A DNA stretch of 64,000 bases from Vitis vinifera (taxonomy: Eukaryota > Streptophyta > Magnoliopsida > Vitales > Vitaceae), in the NCBI RefSeq assembly GCF_030704535.1, contig NC_081822.1:7978501-8042500 (forward strand), read 5' to 3'. A program made the position numbers and the translations under genes. How positions within the stretch are numbered: the first letter of the stretch is position 1; each line of letters opens with the position of its first letter. Below are positions 35,396 to 48,299 of this stretch, in pieces. The notes beneath the pieces are model-generated. The model was not told where the DNA came from. It saw only the letters and a program-made list of their open reading frames with translations, and did no database searches.

Positions 35396-35610
35396 AAATA
35401 TTCATAATTTTTTATATGGATATTTAAGTTTACCAAAGAAATTCTCTAGGTAATTTAAAAAAAAAATTTACATGAAATCAAAGTTGTCTACAAATGAGGC
35501 ATTCTTTTTTTACCTTAAAAAGGGTTCAAAAAAAAAGAAGAATTGAATAAGAAGATCACATGTCAACATTAAATAAGAATGACATATATGTAATTTAATT
35601 GAGAATTAAA

Positions 35611-36860
35611 TACAACCGTTTTCTCTACTATTTGGATAAGAGATGCACCACATAATTACACGTGAACCCCATTTACACATTTTTCACTAAACTACACAAG
35701 GGTCATGCACAATAACACATGTACAAACCCACATCCCATTGTACAACCCTCTTGTTTAAGTTGATTGAAATGTCAAACTGATAAAGATAAAAGATGAATT
35801 CTATGATGATTTTGCTTTAGATTTTTATTCCATATTTAATTTTTATTATTTAATATTATTTATTAATTTTAATTAATTTTTAATTCAGATGAGTTTTTTT
35901 ATAAAAAAAAAAAGTATAACAAATTTTTTATTTAATGTTGTTGTTTAGTAAATTTTTATTAGTGATGATTAAGATTATTTTTTTAATAAAAAATTCAATT
36001 TGAAAAATATTTTTATTCCATATTTACATCTTCTATTATTTGATGTTAAAATTATTTGATAATTTTATTTAATAATATTTTTTAATAAAAAATTAAATAA
36101 AATTATTTTTATTTCATATTACATTTTTATGGAAATTCATTAATATTATTTACTAAAATTAATTAGTAATATTTTGAAAATGATTATTAGTTGAATATTT
36201 AATAAAATAATATTTTTTATTAATTTGAATTTACACGTAAAAACAAATACAACCGTTTTCTCTGCTATTTGGATAAGTGATGCACCACAGAATGACACAT
36301 GAACCCCATTTACCCATTTTTCACTGCACAAGGGTCATGCACAATAGCTCGTGTACAAACCCACATCCCATTGTACAACCCTCTTGTTTAAGTTGATTGA
36401 AATGTCAAAATGATAAAGATTAAGAAGAATTTTATGATGATTTTACTTTAGATTTTTATTCCATATTTAATTTTGATTATTTAATATTATTTCTTAATTT
36501 TAATGAAGATGAGTTTTTTTATAAAAAAATTTATAATAGATTTTTTATTTAATGGTGTTGTTTAGTAATTTTTATTAGTGATAATTAAGATTAATTAAAA
36601 TTAGTTTATTTAATAAAAAATTCAATTAAAAAAATATTTTTATTCCATATTTACATCTTCTATTATTTGATAATTTTATTTAATAATATTTTTAATCAAA
36701 AATTAAATAAATTTATTTTTATTTCATATTACATTTTTATTGAAATTCATTAATATTATTTACTAAAATTAATTAGTAATATTTTGAAAATAATTAGGAG
36801 TTGAATATTTAATAAAATAATATTTTTTATTGATTTGAATTCACACATAAAAACACCCAA
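35611..36860. repeat. Direct duplication of a ~620-bp segment, period 637 bp
   Basis: TACAACCGTTTTCTCT occurs at 35,611 and 36,248. Both copies run through ATGCACCACA, CACATCCCATTGTACAACCC and an AT-rich tail ending TTTGAATT(T/C)ACAC. The copies are highly similar with a few small deletions. Confidence 0.92.
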
Positions 36861-36922
36861 CTATAGAATAGGTCTAAATTAATAATCTTGCTATTTAATT
36901 ATAAATTATATTTTTCCATATG

Positions 36923-36924
<2 letters not shown>

Positions 36925-36987
<63 letters not shown>
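36925..36987. repeat. (TA)n microsatellite, ~63 bp
   Basis: An uninterrupted TA dinucleotide run. Confidence 0.97.
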
Positions 36988-36990
<3 letters not shown>

Positions 36991-37113
36991 AAAAAAAATT
37001 ATTTCTTTTTATAAATTATATTTTATAGTTTTTATTAAATAAAATTAAAAAAATTAATTTACTATTAATTTTATCAAAAATAGTGTTCACGTACCTTGCA
37101 CGTGGAGTAAACC

Positions 37114-37116
<3 letters not shown>

Positions 37117-37157
<41 letters not shown>
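37117..37157. repeat. (TA)n microsatellite, ~41 bp
   Basis: A second pure TA run 130 bp after the first; both lie about 0.8-1.0 kb upstream of the first P450. Confidence 0.97.
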
Positions 37158-37161
<4 letters not shown>

Positions 37162-37562
37162 ACGGTAACCATCCTAATTTAAACCGTAAAATTTTTTATA
37201 TCTACGAATGCCTTCAAGATGCATCACATGAAACCCGATTTTAACTCCCTGGAAAATGTGGGAATACATAGAATTATTTGATTTGAGTAGTCCTGCTCCC
37301 ACCGTACTCGGATTGGACTCTTAGTCAGAGTGGGGTGGGCTCTTCGGATAGAAGAAGAGTGGACAACGGGCACGTGAATAGCGTTGTATAACCATTACAA
37401 AATGAGGCAGAGAGGTTTTATAACGAGAGGAAAAGGTGAGGGTTTTTCAGTTTTTTTAGATGAGAGGAAGAAAAAAAAGGTTAAGGTGTTTTGATTTTTC
37501 AAAATGTGAAGAAAACAAGGAAGATTAAGGTTTAGTTTCAGGGTTGAGTGTTCATGCGAGAT

Positions 37563-37628
37563 GAAGTAAATAGACAGTTTTTGTTTTATTTATTTGAAGT
37601 AAATAGACAGTTTTTGTTTTATTTGTTT
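37563..37628. repeat. Two tandem copies of a 33-bp unit
   Basis: GAAGTAAATAGACAG recurs at 37,563 and 37,596, with TTTTTGTTTTATTT following in both. It lies in the upstream region of the first P450. Confidence 0.9.
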
Positions 37629-37898
37629 TTCTGTTCTGGTAGGATATCAATAGGAGATAATTTTTTTTTTTTTTTTTTTGTTTCTTTTGTCTTTTCAGAT
37701 GTGGAAACTGAGCTGGAGGATAAGGAAGGGCATCTTGGGTATAAAAAGCCCATTCAGCACCGAGTGCATCAAGATCTAATAATTTATCACATTTACGTAT
37801 GTTTCTTGAAATTGGAAAAATTGGAGTTTAAAATCTCAATTATTTTGGATCGACCGCTCAAAACATAACTTCTCCGGCGAGGCTGAGTGAAATTGAGA

Positions 37899-40800
37899 AT
37901 GGGCAACTTGTACCATTATGCTGTGATCTTGTTGCCAATCATCCTGATCATCAAATTCTTATTCCATGGAAGGCAGAGGCAGAGGTATAGACTGCCGCCA
38001 AGTCCATTTGCACTTCCAGTAATAGGCCACCTCCACCTCCTCAAGCCGCCGCTCTACCAAGGCCTACAGGCTCTCTCATCCCAATACGGTCCCATCCTCT
38101 TTCTCCGATTCGGTTGCCGTCCGTTCGTCGTCGTATCCTCTCCTTCCGCTGTCCAAGAATGCTTCACCAAGAACGACGTTGTGTTGGCAAACCGGCCTCG
38201 GTCGATGATTGGGGATCACGTTACTTACAACTACACCGCCTTCGCCTGGGCTTCTTACGGCCATCTCTGGCGCGTCCTCCGCCGCCTCACCGTCGTTGAG
38301 ATTTTATCTTCCAACAAACTCCTGCTCCTTTCAACCGTCCGTGAGGAAGAAGTCCGTTACCTTCTTCGTCAGCTGTTTAAAGTCTCAAACGACGGAGCCC
38401 AAAAGGTGGATATGAGGTTATATCTCTCTCTTTTCAGCTTTAATTTCATCATGAAAACGATTACTGGAAAGCGGTGTATCGAAGAGGAGGCTGAAGGAAT
38501 AGAGACGAATAGGCAATTTCTTGAACGATTGAAGAGGATCTTCGTTCCCACCACTACCACGAATCTGTGTGATTTCTTTCCAATTTTGAGGTGGGTGGGT
38601 TACAAAGGGCTGGAGAAGAGTGTAATACAGTTTGGGAAGGAGAGAGATGGGTACTTGCAGGGCATGTTAGATGAGTTCCGACGAAACAATAGCGCAGTGG
38701 AGTGGCAAAAGAAGAGGACATTGATCGAAACCCTCTTGTTCCTCCAACAATCAGAGCCCGATTTCTACACGGATGACGTCATCAAAGGTCTGATGCTGGT
38801 AAGCTTCCATATCCTCTTGTTAATATTTGTTTATTAAACGACCTTTACCGTTCGACTAATTATTATGGTGTCGAGGGTGTCGATTTGTCTTGGTGGGTTT
38901 CGTGTTGGTAAAATTAGGCAGTCCAAACCTTGAACCTGAACTAATTATTTAACAGCAACATGTTTTGGAACCATTTAATGATTCAATCTTATCAATAAAT
39001 CAAAAACAAAGTCGAGTTAGGAATTCATCGAGTCACTATAATCAAATTTTAAAATGAGTTAAACATAAATTAAATAAATTAGGATGATAATGGGATTAAT
39101 TAATATGATTATTAGATAGCTTTACTCAAAATAACTTTTTTATTAAACAATTATCCTAACCAACATAAATTTGATCCAAATCTGAAAGCTAAAACTGTTG
39201 GGCATACACTTTGGGAACAAAGACTTGGCAAGTCTTCCACGCAAGGAGAAGACTGGCGTTGTCTTTGGAAGACGACTTGCATTTTCCTCCACCTCTATCC
39301 CATGGCCTAAGTTTAAGGCTTTAGGAAAACGCAAAGCTAGGAGTACCACACAATCAATCGAGTATCTCTGAAATTCTTGACCTAGGTTTTTCAAATGGAG
39401 CAAAGAAATTGAGATGAAAAAACGCCATGAGTCCTTTTAAAATTCTAAAAGTCTAAGTTCATACTTATCCTGCGTTGCGTTACTAATTCATGTGCTCATA
39501 CTAATTCATCCTCGGAATGTTCCACAACTTGCTCAAGTTAAGCTCTTTAGTCAAACATGACTTCAGCTCTGGTTGTTGATTTTTTTCCAAATATAAGAAT
39601 TTGATTGAACGGTATTCTTTTTTTTTTTTCCCTTACAAATTTAGAAAAAAAAAACTATATTCTTAAATAAAAATATATGACTAACCCCTAAAATTGATGC
39701 ATCCTGACCCTCTCGAGTGGCGTGGTGTAAGTGTTTAAAAAGCAGGGGAGGATCCTTTTGTCGTGCTGTCAATTTCAATAGCTTTGAGCAATGATTTAGT
39801 TTGATTTCACATAGGGCATATATTCAAAAGTACCTTCATTCTAATTTCCACATTTGATTTGCGCTGGGTAAGTAGAATTGATTTAGAAAAAACTTGTGAC
39901 AATTGTTTTTGGATTTCAAAAGTTAAGTTTTGGTACTTATAAGTTTATCATTTAAGTCGGATATCTAGAGAAAGTGTGAAAATTAAGAATAATGATATGA
40001 ACTTTTTATATTTTCGAAAATGACCTTTTGTAAATCTCCCCTTTACAAAATTTAAATATTAATTTAAATTTTATTCCTTTTATAAATTTTAATAAAATTC
40101 AATATAATTAAGTGATTTGAAAAAAATACACTATTTTTCAAAAAAATAAAAATAAATTATTATTATTATTTAAAAATCAAACATCTTGAAAAGTATATAT
40201 AAAAAATAAATAAAAATATGTTAAATTTATTTTTTTTAAATGATATATTTTTAGAATATATAAATTTTTTAAAATTAGTTTTTTAAAAATAAGAAGTTTT
40301 CAGTATAATTATTAAAAAAATTAAGATAAAAAAGTTTGTCAAATATTGTAATAAAAAATAATTTTAAAGGGTATATTGGTCTTTTCATATTTTATATCCT
40401 TCTCATCAGTTATTCAACTTAGATGGACTAAAACTTAATTTTTAAATTCAGTTGGATCCAAAACACAATTGTCTCGCCTTCCTTATATATATGAACCAAC
40501 ATTTGACAAAACAATTATGTGCTTCAGGTAGTGATTTCTGCGGGAACGGATACATCATCAGTGACCCTGGAATGGGCAATGTCTCTTCTGCTGAATCATC
40601 CAGAGGCATTGGAGAAGGCGAGAGCGGAAATTGACAGCCATGTCAAACCGGGACACTTGCTAGATGACTCGGATCTTGCCAAGCTTCCATATCTCCGCAG
40701 TGTGGTCAATGAGACGCTTAGACTTTATCCCACGGCTCCTCTTCTGTTGCCTCATCTGTCATCTGAAGATTGCAGTGTGGGTGGATTTGATATTCCGCGG

Positions 40801-41151
40801 GGTACCACCGTGATGGTGAATGTTTGGGCATTGCACAGGGATCCCAGGGTGTGGGAGGAGGCAACCAAGTTCAAGCCAGAGAGATTCGAAGGAATGGAGA
40901 ATGAGGAAAAAGAAGCGTTCAAATTCGCTCCATTTGGTATAGGAAGGAGGGCATGTCCAGGAGCTGCCTTAGCTATGAAGATAGTTTCACTGGCATTAGG
41001 TGGGCTCATACAGTGCTTTGAGTGGGAAAGGGTGGAGGCAGAGAAGGTGGACATGAGCCCAGGCTCGGGAATTACCATGCCCAAGGCTAAGCCTTTGGAG
41101 ATCATCTTTCGGCCCCGCCCCACCATGACTAGCCTCCTTTCTCAACTTTGA
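37899..41151 (+). CDS. CYP81: Cytochrome P450, CYP81 family, complete two-exon gene
   Basis: Exon 1 (37,899-38,798, 300 codons) and exon 2 (40,528-41,151) join in phase 0 across a 1.7-kb GT-AG intron to give 507 aa, normal for the family. Seen: an N-terminal membrane anchor (about residues 8-22), the proline hinge PPSP (33-36), the I-helix oxygen-binding AGTDTS (305-310), the K-helix ETLR (362-365), PERF (417-420) and the heme loop FGIGRRACPG with ligand Cys443. CYP81 enzymes are ER-bound monooxygenases that hydroxylate flavonoids, isoflavonoids, lignans, indole glucosinolates or fatty acids using NADPH-P450 reductase; the substrate cannot be read from the sequence. The start is the ATG at 37,899 just before the anchor; the frame is open upstream only to a GTG. 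The intron position after GLML is the conserved CYP81-type site. Confidence 0.95.
38799..40527 (+). other. Intron of the first CYP81 gene
   Basis: GTAAGC donor at 38,799 and CTTCAG acceptor ending 40,527. The interior is AT-rich. Its minus-strand ORF at 39,143-39,403 is not recognised. Confidence 0.9.
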
Positions 41152-43187
41152 ATGCCTTTATACTATCCCACTTCTAATAGGATAAGATGTTGCTATTGCA
41201 TCATGGCTATCCCCACAGACATTTGAATCTTATATATGATACATTTGAATCAGGTATTTATGTCGTAGAATATTTTCTTGCATCCAAAATCCCTGGCAAG
41301 GAAAAAATATAGCATTTTCTTATCACATATGGACATGACAGCATAGCCATGATGCTTGTGCCCTAGTTTCATATGATCTACTAACTATTTCTCATTGATG
41401 GAATGACTATCTTTAAAAGTGGTTGAGTAATTAAATTATATCCTCTAGTTAAGCAGCAAACTAGATAAGCAATAATTTCCAGCGAAAGAGTATGCAAGAC
41501 TTCCAGTCTGTCTATGGTTATTTATTTATTTATTTTATCTTGAAAGTTAATATTTTTATTTAACTAAATAAGAAATTTAAATAATAAACATAATATGGTA
41601 ACATTATCTACTGTGCTCTTATGAACTCTGGACAAGAAACACTTGAAATTTTTTTAAAAAAATAATTTTTTTGAATTGAATAAAGAGATCGACTTCTAGG
41701 ATAAAAATAATTTTATTGTAAAAAAAAAAAGCCAAATATTGTGTATTTTAAAATTATATATTTAACTCACGACACACGTTTAATAATTTTCCCAATTGAA
41801 TAACGAATAATTTAGGACCAACCCACAAAATAAAGAAACATAAAGATTCATTAATTCAAAACTTCTAAATTTGGATGATTTCAACTTTTGCACTAACTTT
41901 TTTTATTAGAACGAGGGCATATGTTGAACGAGCTATGAGACTGACCTTACGTTGTGAACTAACAAGGCACTATTCAAAATCGGTGCTTCTGGGATATTTA
42001 GAGGAAGTGGTTAGCTCGGTTAGAAATGGTCACCATGCTAGTGGTTGATTGATGCTCGGATGCCCATACCTCATTATGAAATGCAAGATAATAATTATGG
42101 TTCTTTGATTTGAGAATATGATTTTACACAATATTCCATGATTATGAAAATACTATTAAATCATATTTAATGCTCATCATATAATGCTTGTAGTGTTTAT
42201 CGATAAACTTCCTTCTTCAAAATGATCGATTAATTCCTTGACTCTCCACCCCCTTAGTAGTTGGCCCTTTTCGGTGCTTATTTTTGCTTTTCATTTCCAG
42301 ATGTCAGCCAGTCTTTATCTTTATAGCTTTCCCCCAATTCTCCCCATGTGGATCTTAATAGGGGAATTGAAAACTAGAGTATTGGTTGGACTTTTTTTCC
42401 AAGAGATTTAGTGGGCATACCATGGTGAGGATATTTGCCCCAATTCTGAGAGTGACCATTACTTTGCTATCTATATCATCCCTTAGTCTTTTTTTTTTTC
42501 ACTTTCCTGTTTTTCTCCCCATGCTTCCATACCTACCCTTTCATAACTTCTGTTAGTGATATCATGTGGATAGCGTTTTCATAGCTTCCTTTAGTGATAT
42601 TGTGGGTAGCTTCCTAATGATATATTGGGCTTTCATCATTTTATACGAAAACTAATTAATATTCAATAAGAATTAATCAAACTTTTTATCATATTCGACA
42701 TCATTCCATATGAACTTATTCTAAGAGTCATCATTTGGGTGATCCATTCCCATGCTTAAGAGTGATATTCTTGCACACCAACAAATATCAAGTTGGTTTA
42801 ATAATTTCAAGTCCCACCTCTGGTTAAGGTTTTCTTTTGTGTTTTTCTCTTCTATTTCTTTAACAGTACTTCTATTATATTTAGGCTTGTCTAATTACTT
42901 TGGTGTTAGACAAGCAAGTGAACTAGTTTTGGCTGTTTTTTCTTTTTGGGGTTTTTTTTATTCACCCATTCTTGTGCTGTTGAGTGTTGACTCATCTTCA
43001 CGTAACAGCTGAGATCATCTGGGAGGTATTATAATGTAATGGCTGCACTCGTGCTTCTGCGCCATTAGAGCATCGAATCATCCTCTTCAAAATTTCTCTT
43101 GTTTGCCAGTTTCAAACCAGTGCACAAAGCAAAGCGTGAAAAGCAAGACGAAAGGAAAAATTCGAATAGTAGATGATGATATGGATA
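41152..43187. other. Intergenic between the P450 genes, no gene recognised
   Basis: AT-rich DNA with no P450 N-terminal coding sequence that could complete the following pseudogene. The plus ORF at 42,752-43,012 is hydrophobic but not recognisable. Confidence 0.5.
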
Positions 43188-44337
43188 TGGATGATTTTCT
43201 GGAGGAACCTCCGCCGCTTCGCTGCTCTCAAAATTTTCTCGTCCAGGCGCCTTCAGATGTCTTCAAATATTCGAATGGAGGAAATTCGATTTCTGACCAA
43301 ACAGTTGTTCAAGTCCTCGATCAAAGGGATTGAGAAAGTGGAAATCAAGTCGGCCTTTAATATATTAGCTTTTAATATCATAATGAAGATGCTTACAGGA
43401 AACAGGTATTTCGAAGATGATGACCTGAACTCAGATGAAACTAGGCATAGATTGGATGACATTAAGCAGACCTTCAGTCCCTCCAGGCAGGTGGGTCTGG
43501 GAGGCTTTCCATTCCTGAGGTGGTGTACTTTTCGTGAGGCCAGGCAGATGAAGAAATTATATAGAAAGAGGGATTTATTCTTGAAGGCCATGATTGATGC
43601 ACGTCGAAACATTAGATCTTCTTCTTCTATTATTCATGGGGAGAGGAGGTCAATAATCATAGATACTATGTTATCTCTGCAAGAATTGGAACCTGAATTC
43701 TACACTGACGATATCATCAAGGGAATGATAATGGTAATAATCAAAATAGAAAATCCAGGGATCAGATAGTATTTAGTAAAAAGAATGAAAATAAAATAAA
43801 ATTTCCCCTAACCATTTATCTGTTGTCGTTAATTAGGTGATGCTGATAGCAGGGACAGATGCATCAGCTTCAACTTTGGAATCGGCTATATCGCTCTTAG
43901 TATCACATCCTGATCCATTGTGTTATGAATGAAACACTAAGATTAGGTCCTGTGGGGCAATTCATACCTCCCCGGGACGCATCAGATGATTGTGTAATAG
44001 AGGTTTCGACATCCCACGAGGAACGATGTTGTTGGTGGATTCTTGGGCCTTGCACAAGGACCCCCAGCTGTGGGAAGATCCCACAATGTTCGAGCCAGAA
44101 AGATTTGAAGGGCCCCAATCTGAGAAGGGCGGGTTAAAGTTCACGCCATTTGGCTTAGGTAGAAGGCAGTGCCCTGGTGCAGGTTTGGCAATGAGGCTAA
44201 TAGTATTGTCATTGGGCACTCTCATTCAGTGCTTTGACTGGGAAGCGGTTGAGAAGGCTGGGTCTGAGGCGAGCGTGTCTAGCGAGTTCATGTTTGCACC
44301 TAGAAAAACTTCAATTCATGTACTTTCTCAGCTGTAA
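43188..44337 (+). pseudogene. CYP81: CYP81-type P450 pseudogene, 5'-truncated and frameshifted
   Basis: P450 homology begins abruptly at about 43,191 with the C-helix (FWRNLRRFAAL). The first ~125 residues, including anchor and proline hinge, are absent. Exon 1 then stays open to a GT donor after 43,733; a short intron ends at 43,836 (TTAG). Exon 2 opens with VMLIAGTDAS, but after SHPDPL about 90-100 bases coding the stretch before the K-helix are deleted, which shifts the frame. ETLR (about 43,930) and the remainder are in a second frame. Near 43,990 another small indel moves to a third frame, which carries PERF and an intact heme loop [10 protein letters not shown] and ends at 44,337. It is flanked by two complete genes of the same family, so it is a failed tandem duplicate. 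In AGTDAS the usual second Thr is Ala. Confidence 0.92.
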
Positions 44338-45241
44338 ACTATTCCTGAGATGCTTGACTAGCTATTGTTCCGATGGTTTTAATTGCATGATTTGTAGCTT
44401 GTTTTAATTCAGTTGCAACCATATATATTGTGTGTACGAATGGGTGGTCATGATCCCAGTGATTATATGCTTTTCTCCAATAAAGTATTTGAAAATTTTA
44501 ATGTATTTTGCAGGATGTTCGAACGTTTTATTGAAATTAACATTGTTAGTCAGGCAATAAATTCGAGTACTTGATAAAACCATATCTAAGCCCAAACAAG
44601 TCTGCCACTAATTCATGAATTGAACCCACGACGATGTAGCCAAACTGGGAGCTTCAACAAGCCCAACCAGGGATGGAACTGAATAGGCCTCTGACTCTCT
44701 TAAGGGTTAGCATGTAGGCCTTTATCTGGCTGAATCTGCCATGATAGTGGGGGACCATACCATTGGCTTTGGAATGGAGCAAAGCCTTAACTGAGCCCAA
44801 AGTAGATAGCTGATAATAAGTCCATATCAAAAAGGATAATTAAAGTGGGTGGCAGTAAGCAGCCGTATCCACAACGTTTTGAAGGCTTTAAATCCCTATC
44901 CAGACCAGCATGTTCATCGGATCTATCCCAAGATCTTTAAATCAACATCAACTAGCGTCCAAGAGAAAAATATAAAGGTCTCGATCGGCCGCATAAGTCA
45001 TAACCATAAGGAGCACCGCCATGAAAAGCAAGGCAAATTTGTCTCTCTTAGGAATATCGGTGTTGTGGCATTGAACATATGGATCCACGTCACGACGTCC
45101 AAACTTGGCCTGTCAAAGACAGCATCTACAAAATGAATTGCTTTGCATCTAGGGCATTAAAACGGTTCCAGTTATCCTTTTATAACAAGGCAGGACTCGA
45201 ACACTACTTCGAAGATCTTGGAACAAAAAGGAGAAAAATAC
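44338..45241. other. Intergenic, presumed promoter of the third P450
   Basis: Plus ORFs at 44,849-45,136 and 45,079-45,327 show no family resemblance and overlap the P450 start, so they are treated as leader or promoter sequence. Confidence 0.45.
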
Positions 45242-47172
45242 ATGATCATGAAGGAAACCTGGTTCCGTTTCCTTTCTGTTTCCTCCTCTCTCTTTCTCAT
45301 TGTCCTCTCAAAGCTGTTTTACCATAAGCAATCACGAGGAAGAAAGCTCCCACCCAGCCCGCCTTCATTTCCCATCATAGGACACCTCCATCTTTTGAAA
45401 GAACCAGTCCACCGATCCTTGCAACATCTTTCAGACCAGTATGGTCCAGTTCTTACCCTCCAATTTGGATTCCGAACTGTGCTTCTTCTATCATCCCCAT
45501 CTGCGGTTGAAGAATGCTTCACTAAGCATGATCAGGTCTTTGCAAATAGGCCACGCCTTCTTGCTGGGAAGCACCTCCACTATGACTATACCACGCTGGG
45601 GGTAGCCCCTTATGGCCAGCACTGGCGCAATCTTCGCCGCCTTACCACACTTGAAATCTTCTCTACGAACCGCCTCAACATGTTTCTAGGTATTCGACAG
45701 GATGAAGTCAAATTCTTACTTAGAAATCTATTTCAGAGATCGGGCCAAGGTTTTGCAAGAGTGGAGATGAAGTCAAGGTTATCAGAGCTGTCTTTCAATA
45801 TTATTACGAGGATAGTTGCGGGGAAGCGATATTTTGGGACAGATGTGGAGGATTTTGAGGAGGCCAGCCGCTTTAGAGATATTATAAAGGAGATTTTGGA
45901 AACGTCCGGGGCATCAAATGCTGGGGATTTCTTGCCATTTTTACAATGGTTTGATTTTCAAGGCTTGAAAAAGAGGGTCTTGGCATTGCAGAGAAGAACT
46001 GATGCGTTCTTACAGGGTCTGATAGATGAGGGTCGAAATCACAACAACTCTTATAGGCAGGAACGAGGAAAGACTAAAACCTTCGTTGACTCTATGCTGG
46101 CTTTACAGAACTCAGAACCTGAATACTACGCCGATCACATTATCAAAGGCATGATATTGGTATGTCCGCAGCACCCCCTAGTTGCCGGATTTGCTTTTGA
46201 CTTGGATTTTGGTGTTGCAAAAAATTCTCATTTATTCTTTTTGAACTTTTTGCATTCACACAAATATATGAAAATTAGGCTTAATTGAAAGAAAAAAAAA
46301 TTGTACTGAATCATAAAAAAATTATTAAAATTTTAAAAACAAAAACAAATTCCATTGTTTGGCATGCTTTGCAACCCACAAATCGCCTAATAACAGGAAG
46401 ATGAAGCCTGAAAGACCAATTGGGAATTTCTTCCAATTGGTTCTGAACTTTGGGAATGATATTTGGTGCACTCGCTCGCTTAGGTAGCCATCTTTCAATG
46501 TTGATTAATGCCTATAATATCAGAGCTTGATGCATGCCTCCAATATAATGTGTGCAGACATTGCTGACTGCGGGCACAGACACCTCCGCAGTGACGATGG
46601 AGTGGGCTATGTCACTTCTGCTCAACCATCCTACGGTGTTAGACAAAGTTAAAACGGAGTTGGACTGTAAAATTGGTCATCAACGTCTAGTTGAGGAACC
46701 AGACCTCTCCGACCTGCCCTACCTCCGAGCTATCGTGAACGAGACCCTTCGGTTGTTCCCTGCAGCACCACTCCTTGTTGCACATGAATCTTCAGATGAC
46801 TGTAGCATTGGAGGGTATGATGTACGAGGTGGTACGATGTTGTTGGTGAATGCATGGGCCATTCACAGGGATGCTAAGGTATGGGAGGACCCCACAAGTT
46901 TCAGGCCAGAGCGGTTTGAAGGCGGTGAAGGCGAAGCCTGCAGGTTTATACCATTTGGGTTGGGGAGGAGAGGGTGCCCTGGAGCTGGCCTGGCCAATCG
47001 GGTGATGGGGTTGGCTTTGGCAGCATTGGTGCAGTGCTTTGAGTGGCAGAGGGTGGGCGAAGTGGAAGTGGACATGTCTGAAGGGAAAGGGCTCACTATG
47101 CCTAAGGCTCAACCATTAGAGGCTATGTGCAGAGCACGAAACTCCATGATTAAGGTCCTTTCAGAGCTGTGA
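45242..47172 (+). CDS. CYP81: Cytochrome P450, CYP81 family, complete two-exon gene
   Basis: Exon 1 (45,242-46,159, 306 codons) and exon 2 (46,558-47,172) join in phase 0 across a 398-bp intron (GTATGT...TGTGCAG), giving 510 aa. The architecture is that of the first gene: hydrophobic anchor (about residues 8-27), PPSP hinge after RGRKL, AGTDTS in the I-helix (311-316), ETLR (368-371), PERF and the heme loop [10 protein letters not shown] with ligand Cys446. Two in-frame ATGs compete: 45,242 (T at -3) and 45,248 (A at -3, the better context, giving 508 aa); either leaves the anchor intact. The TTG further upstream is not a credible start. It differs substantially in sequence from the first gene, so the cluster is not a very recent duplication. 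The substrate is unknown. Confidence 0.95.
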
Positions 47173-47397
47173 CTTCTCTTTCACAGTTCCCCTTGTATCT
47201 TCCTAACTGACGTATATATTTTAGTAAAGGTGGAACTTGATTTTCATAATAATAAATTTTTGTTATAAAACATAATCCAAACATCTTAATAAGATGAAAA
47301 TTAAATTAGCTTTCTAGTTCTATTTCCTATTCGAACATTCCCCATTCCTCTATTAATTTCTCTTCATTTTCTCAATTTTGTTAATATGGATATTTTT

Positions 47398-47762
47398 CAA
47401 TGTTTTTCGAATCGAACCAGATATTGAACCAAAAAAATTATTTGTTCACGGTTCACTAATTAGACTGATGGTCGAACAAGTGATATCATATATTTATATT
47501 TTATTATAATTAAAAATTTAATAATTTTTTATTTATATTTGATACTAAATTTTATTAAACGGAATGATGTTGTTTTGATAGGGTAAAAAAAATAAAATAA
47601 AATTGTTGAATCGATTGGTTCATCGGTTTGTTGGTCCGATCACCAATTCACCCCAATTTGATCCCGTTTCAACCATTCACAGACTCAATTAATCAAACTG
47701 AATCGAAACTATGACTAGTTAACGGTCAAATCGGCTAGTCCGGTCCCATTTTTAAAGCTATG
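47398..47762. mobile_element. hAT-type MITE, 365 bp
   Basis: The left end CAATGTTTTTCGAATCGAACC and the inverse of the right end (CATAGCTTTAAAAATGGGACC) are imperfect inverted repeats with CA/TG termini. The flanks ATATTTTT (47,390-47,397) and ATATTTTC (47,763-47,770) are an 8-bp target duplication with one mismatch. The interior is GAACC/GGTTC-rich and non-coding. Confidence 0.6.
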
Positions 47763-48112
47763 ATATTTTCCTTCTCTCAAGTGCCTTTTTTTCTAAACCT
47801 TTACAAAATAGTAAATACATGAGACAATTTTTTTTGTGCTTATGTAGTAATTTCGTCCATTTTTATTATTTACAAGTCCATTTTTATTATTTGAAGTGGA
47901 AGAGAGAAAACCAACCCACTAAAGGTGGGCCAACTAACAATGTGCGGGTTGGGTCGAGCAAATGCACAAGCTAACTATGACGAAGCCTAGGGATAGAAGA
48001 ACTCTCCCTCGTCCCTATACGTTGTAACCTCACATGTTTCAACTCATATGAAAAAAGGTATGAGCATGTGACAGTAATGAAATATTTTTAGAATCCAAAT
48101 TCGAGTTATTTT

Positions 48113-48290
48113 CACTATTTTGAAAACCCAATTGGACTAGTCGATCCAATTAGTCTAACCGCTAATCAGTGGCCCTTTCGGTTTGATTCGCCCAATCGAA
48201 CCATTTAGCCATCGAATTGGTTATGAACTATCTGAATTGACAATTGAACTAATGGACCTAGTGGTTCCTTGGGAATCAAGGGTTCAATGC
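48113..48290. mobile_element. Second, incomplete element of the same MITE type
   Basis: Begins CACTATTTTGAAAACCCAA and continues TTGGACTAGTCGATCCAATT and GGTTTGATTCGCCCAATCGAACC, resembling the 47,398-47,762 element. No matching right end or target duplication was found. Confidence 0.4.
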
Positions 48291-48299
48291 CCACTCCTC

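Noticed and set aside
37887-37898. Upstream GTG start for the first P450
   Set aside because: Not a credible plant nuclear start; the ATG at 37,899 immediately precedes the membrane anchor.
45218-45241. Upstream TTG start for the third P450
   Set aside because: Same reason; ATGs at 45,242 and 45,248 are available.
48250-48295. tRNA or SINE promoter-like words (CTAGTGGTT ... GGGTTCAATGCCC)
   Set aside because: The spacing is too short and there is no cloverleaf; it lies within MITE-like sequence.
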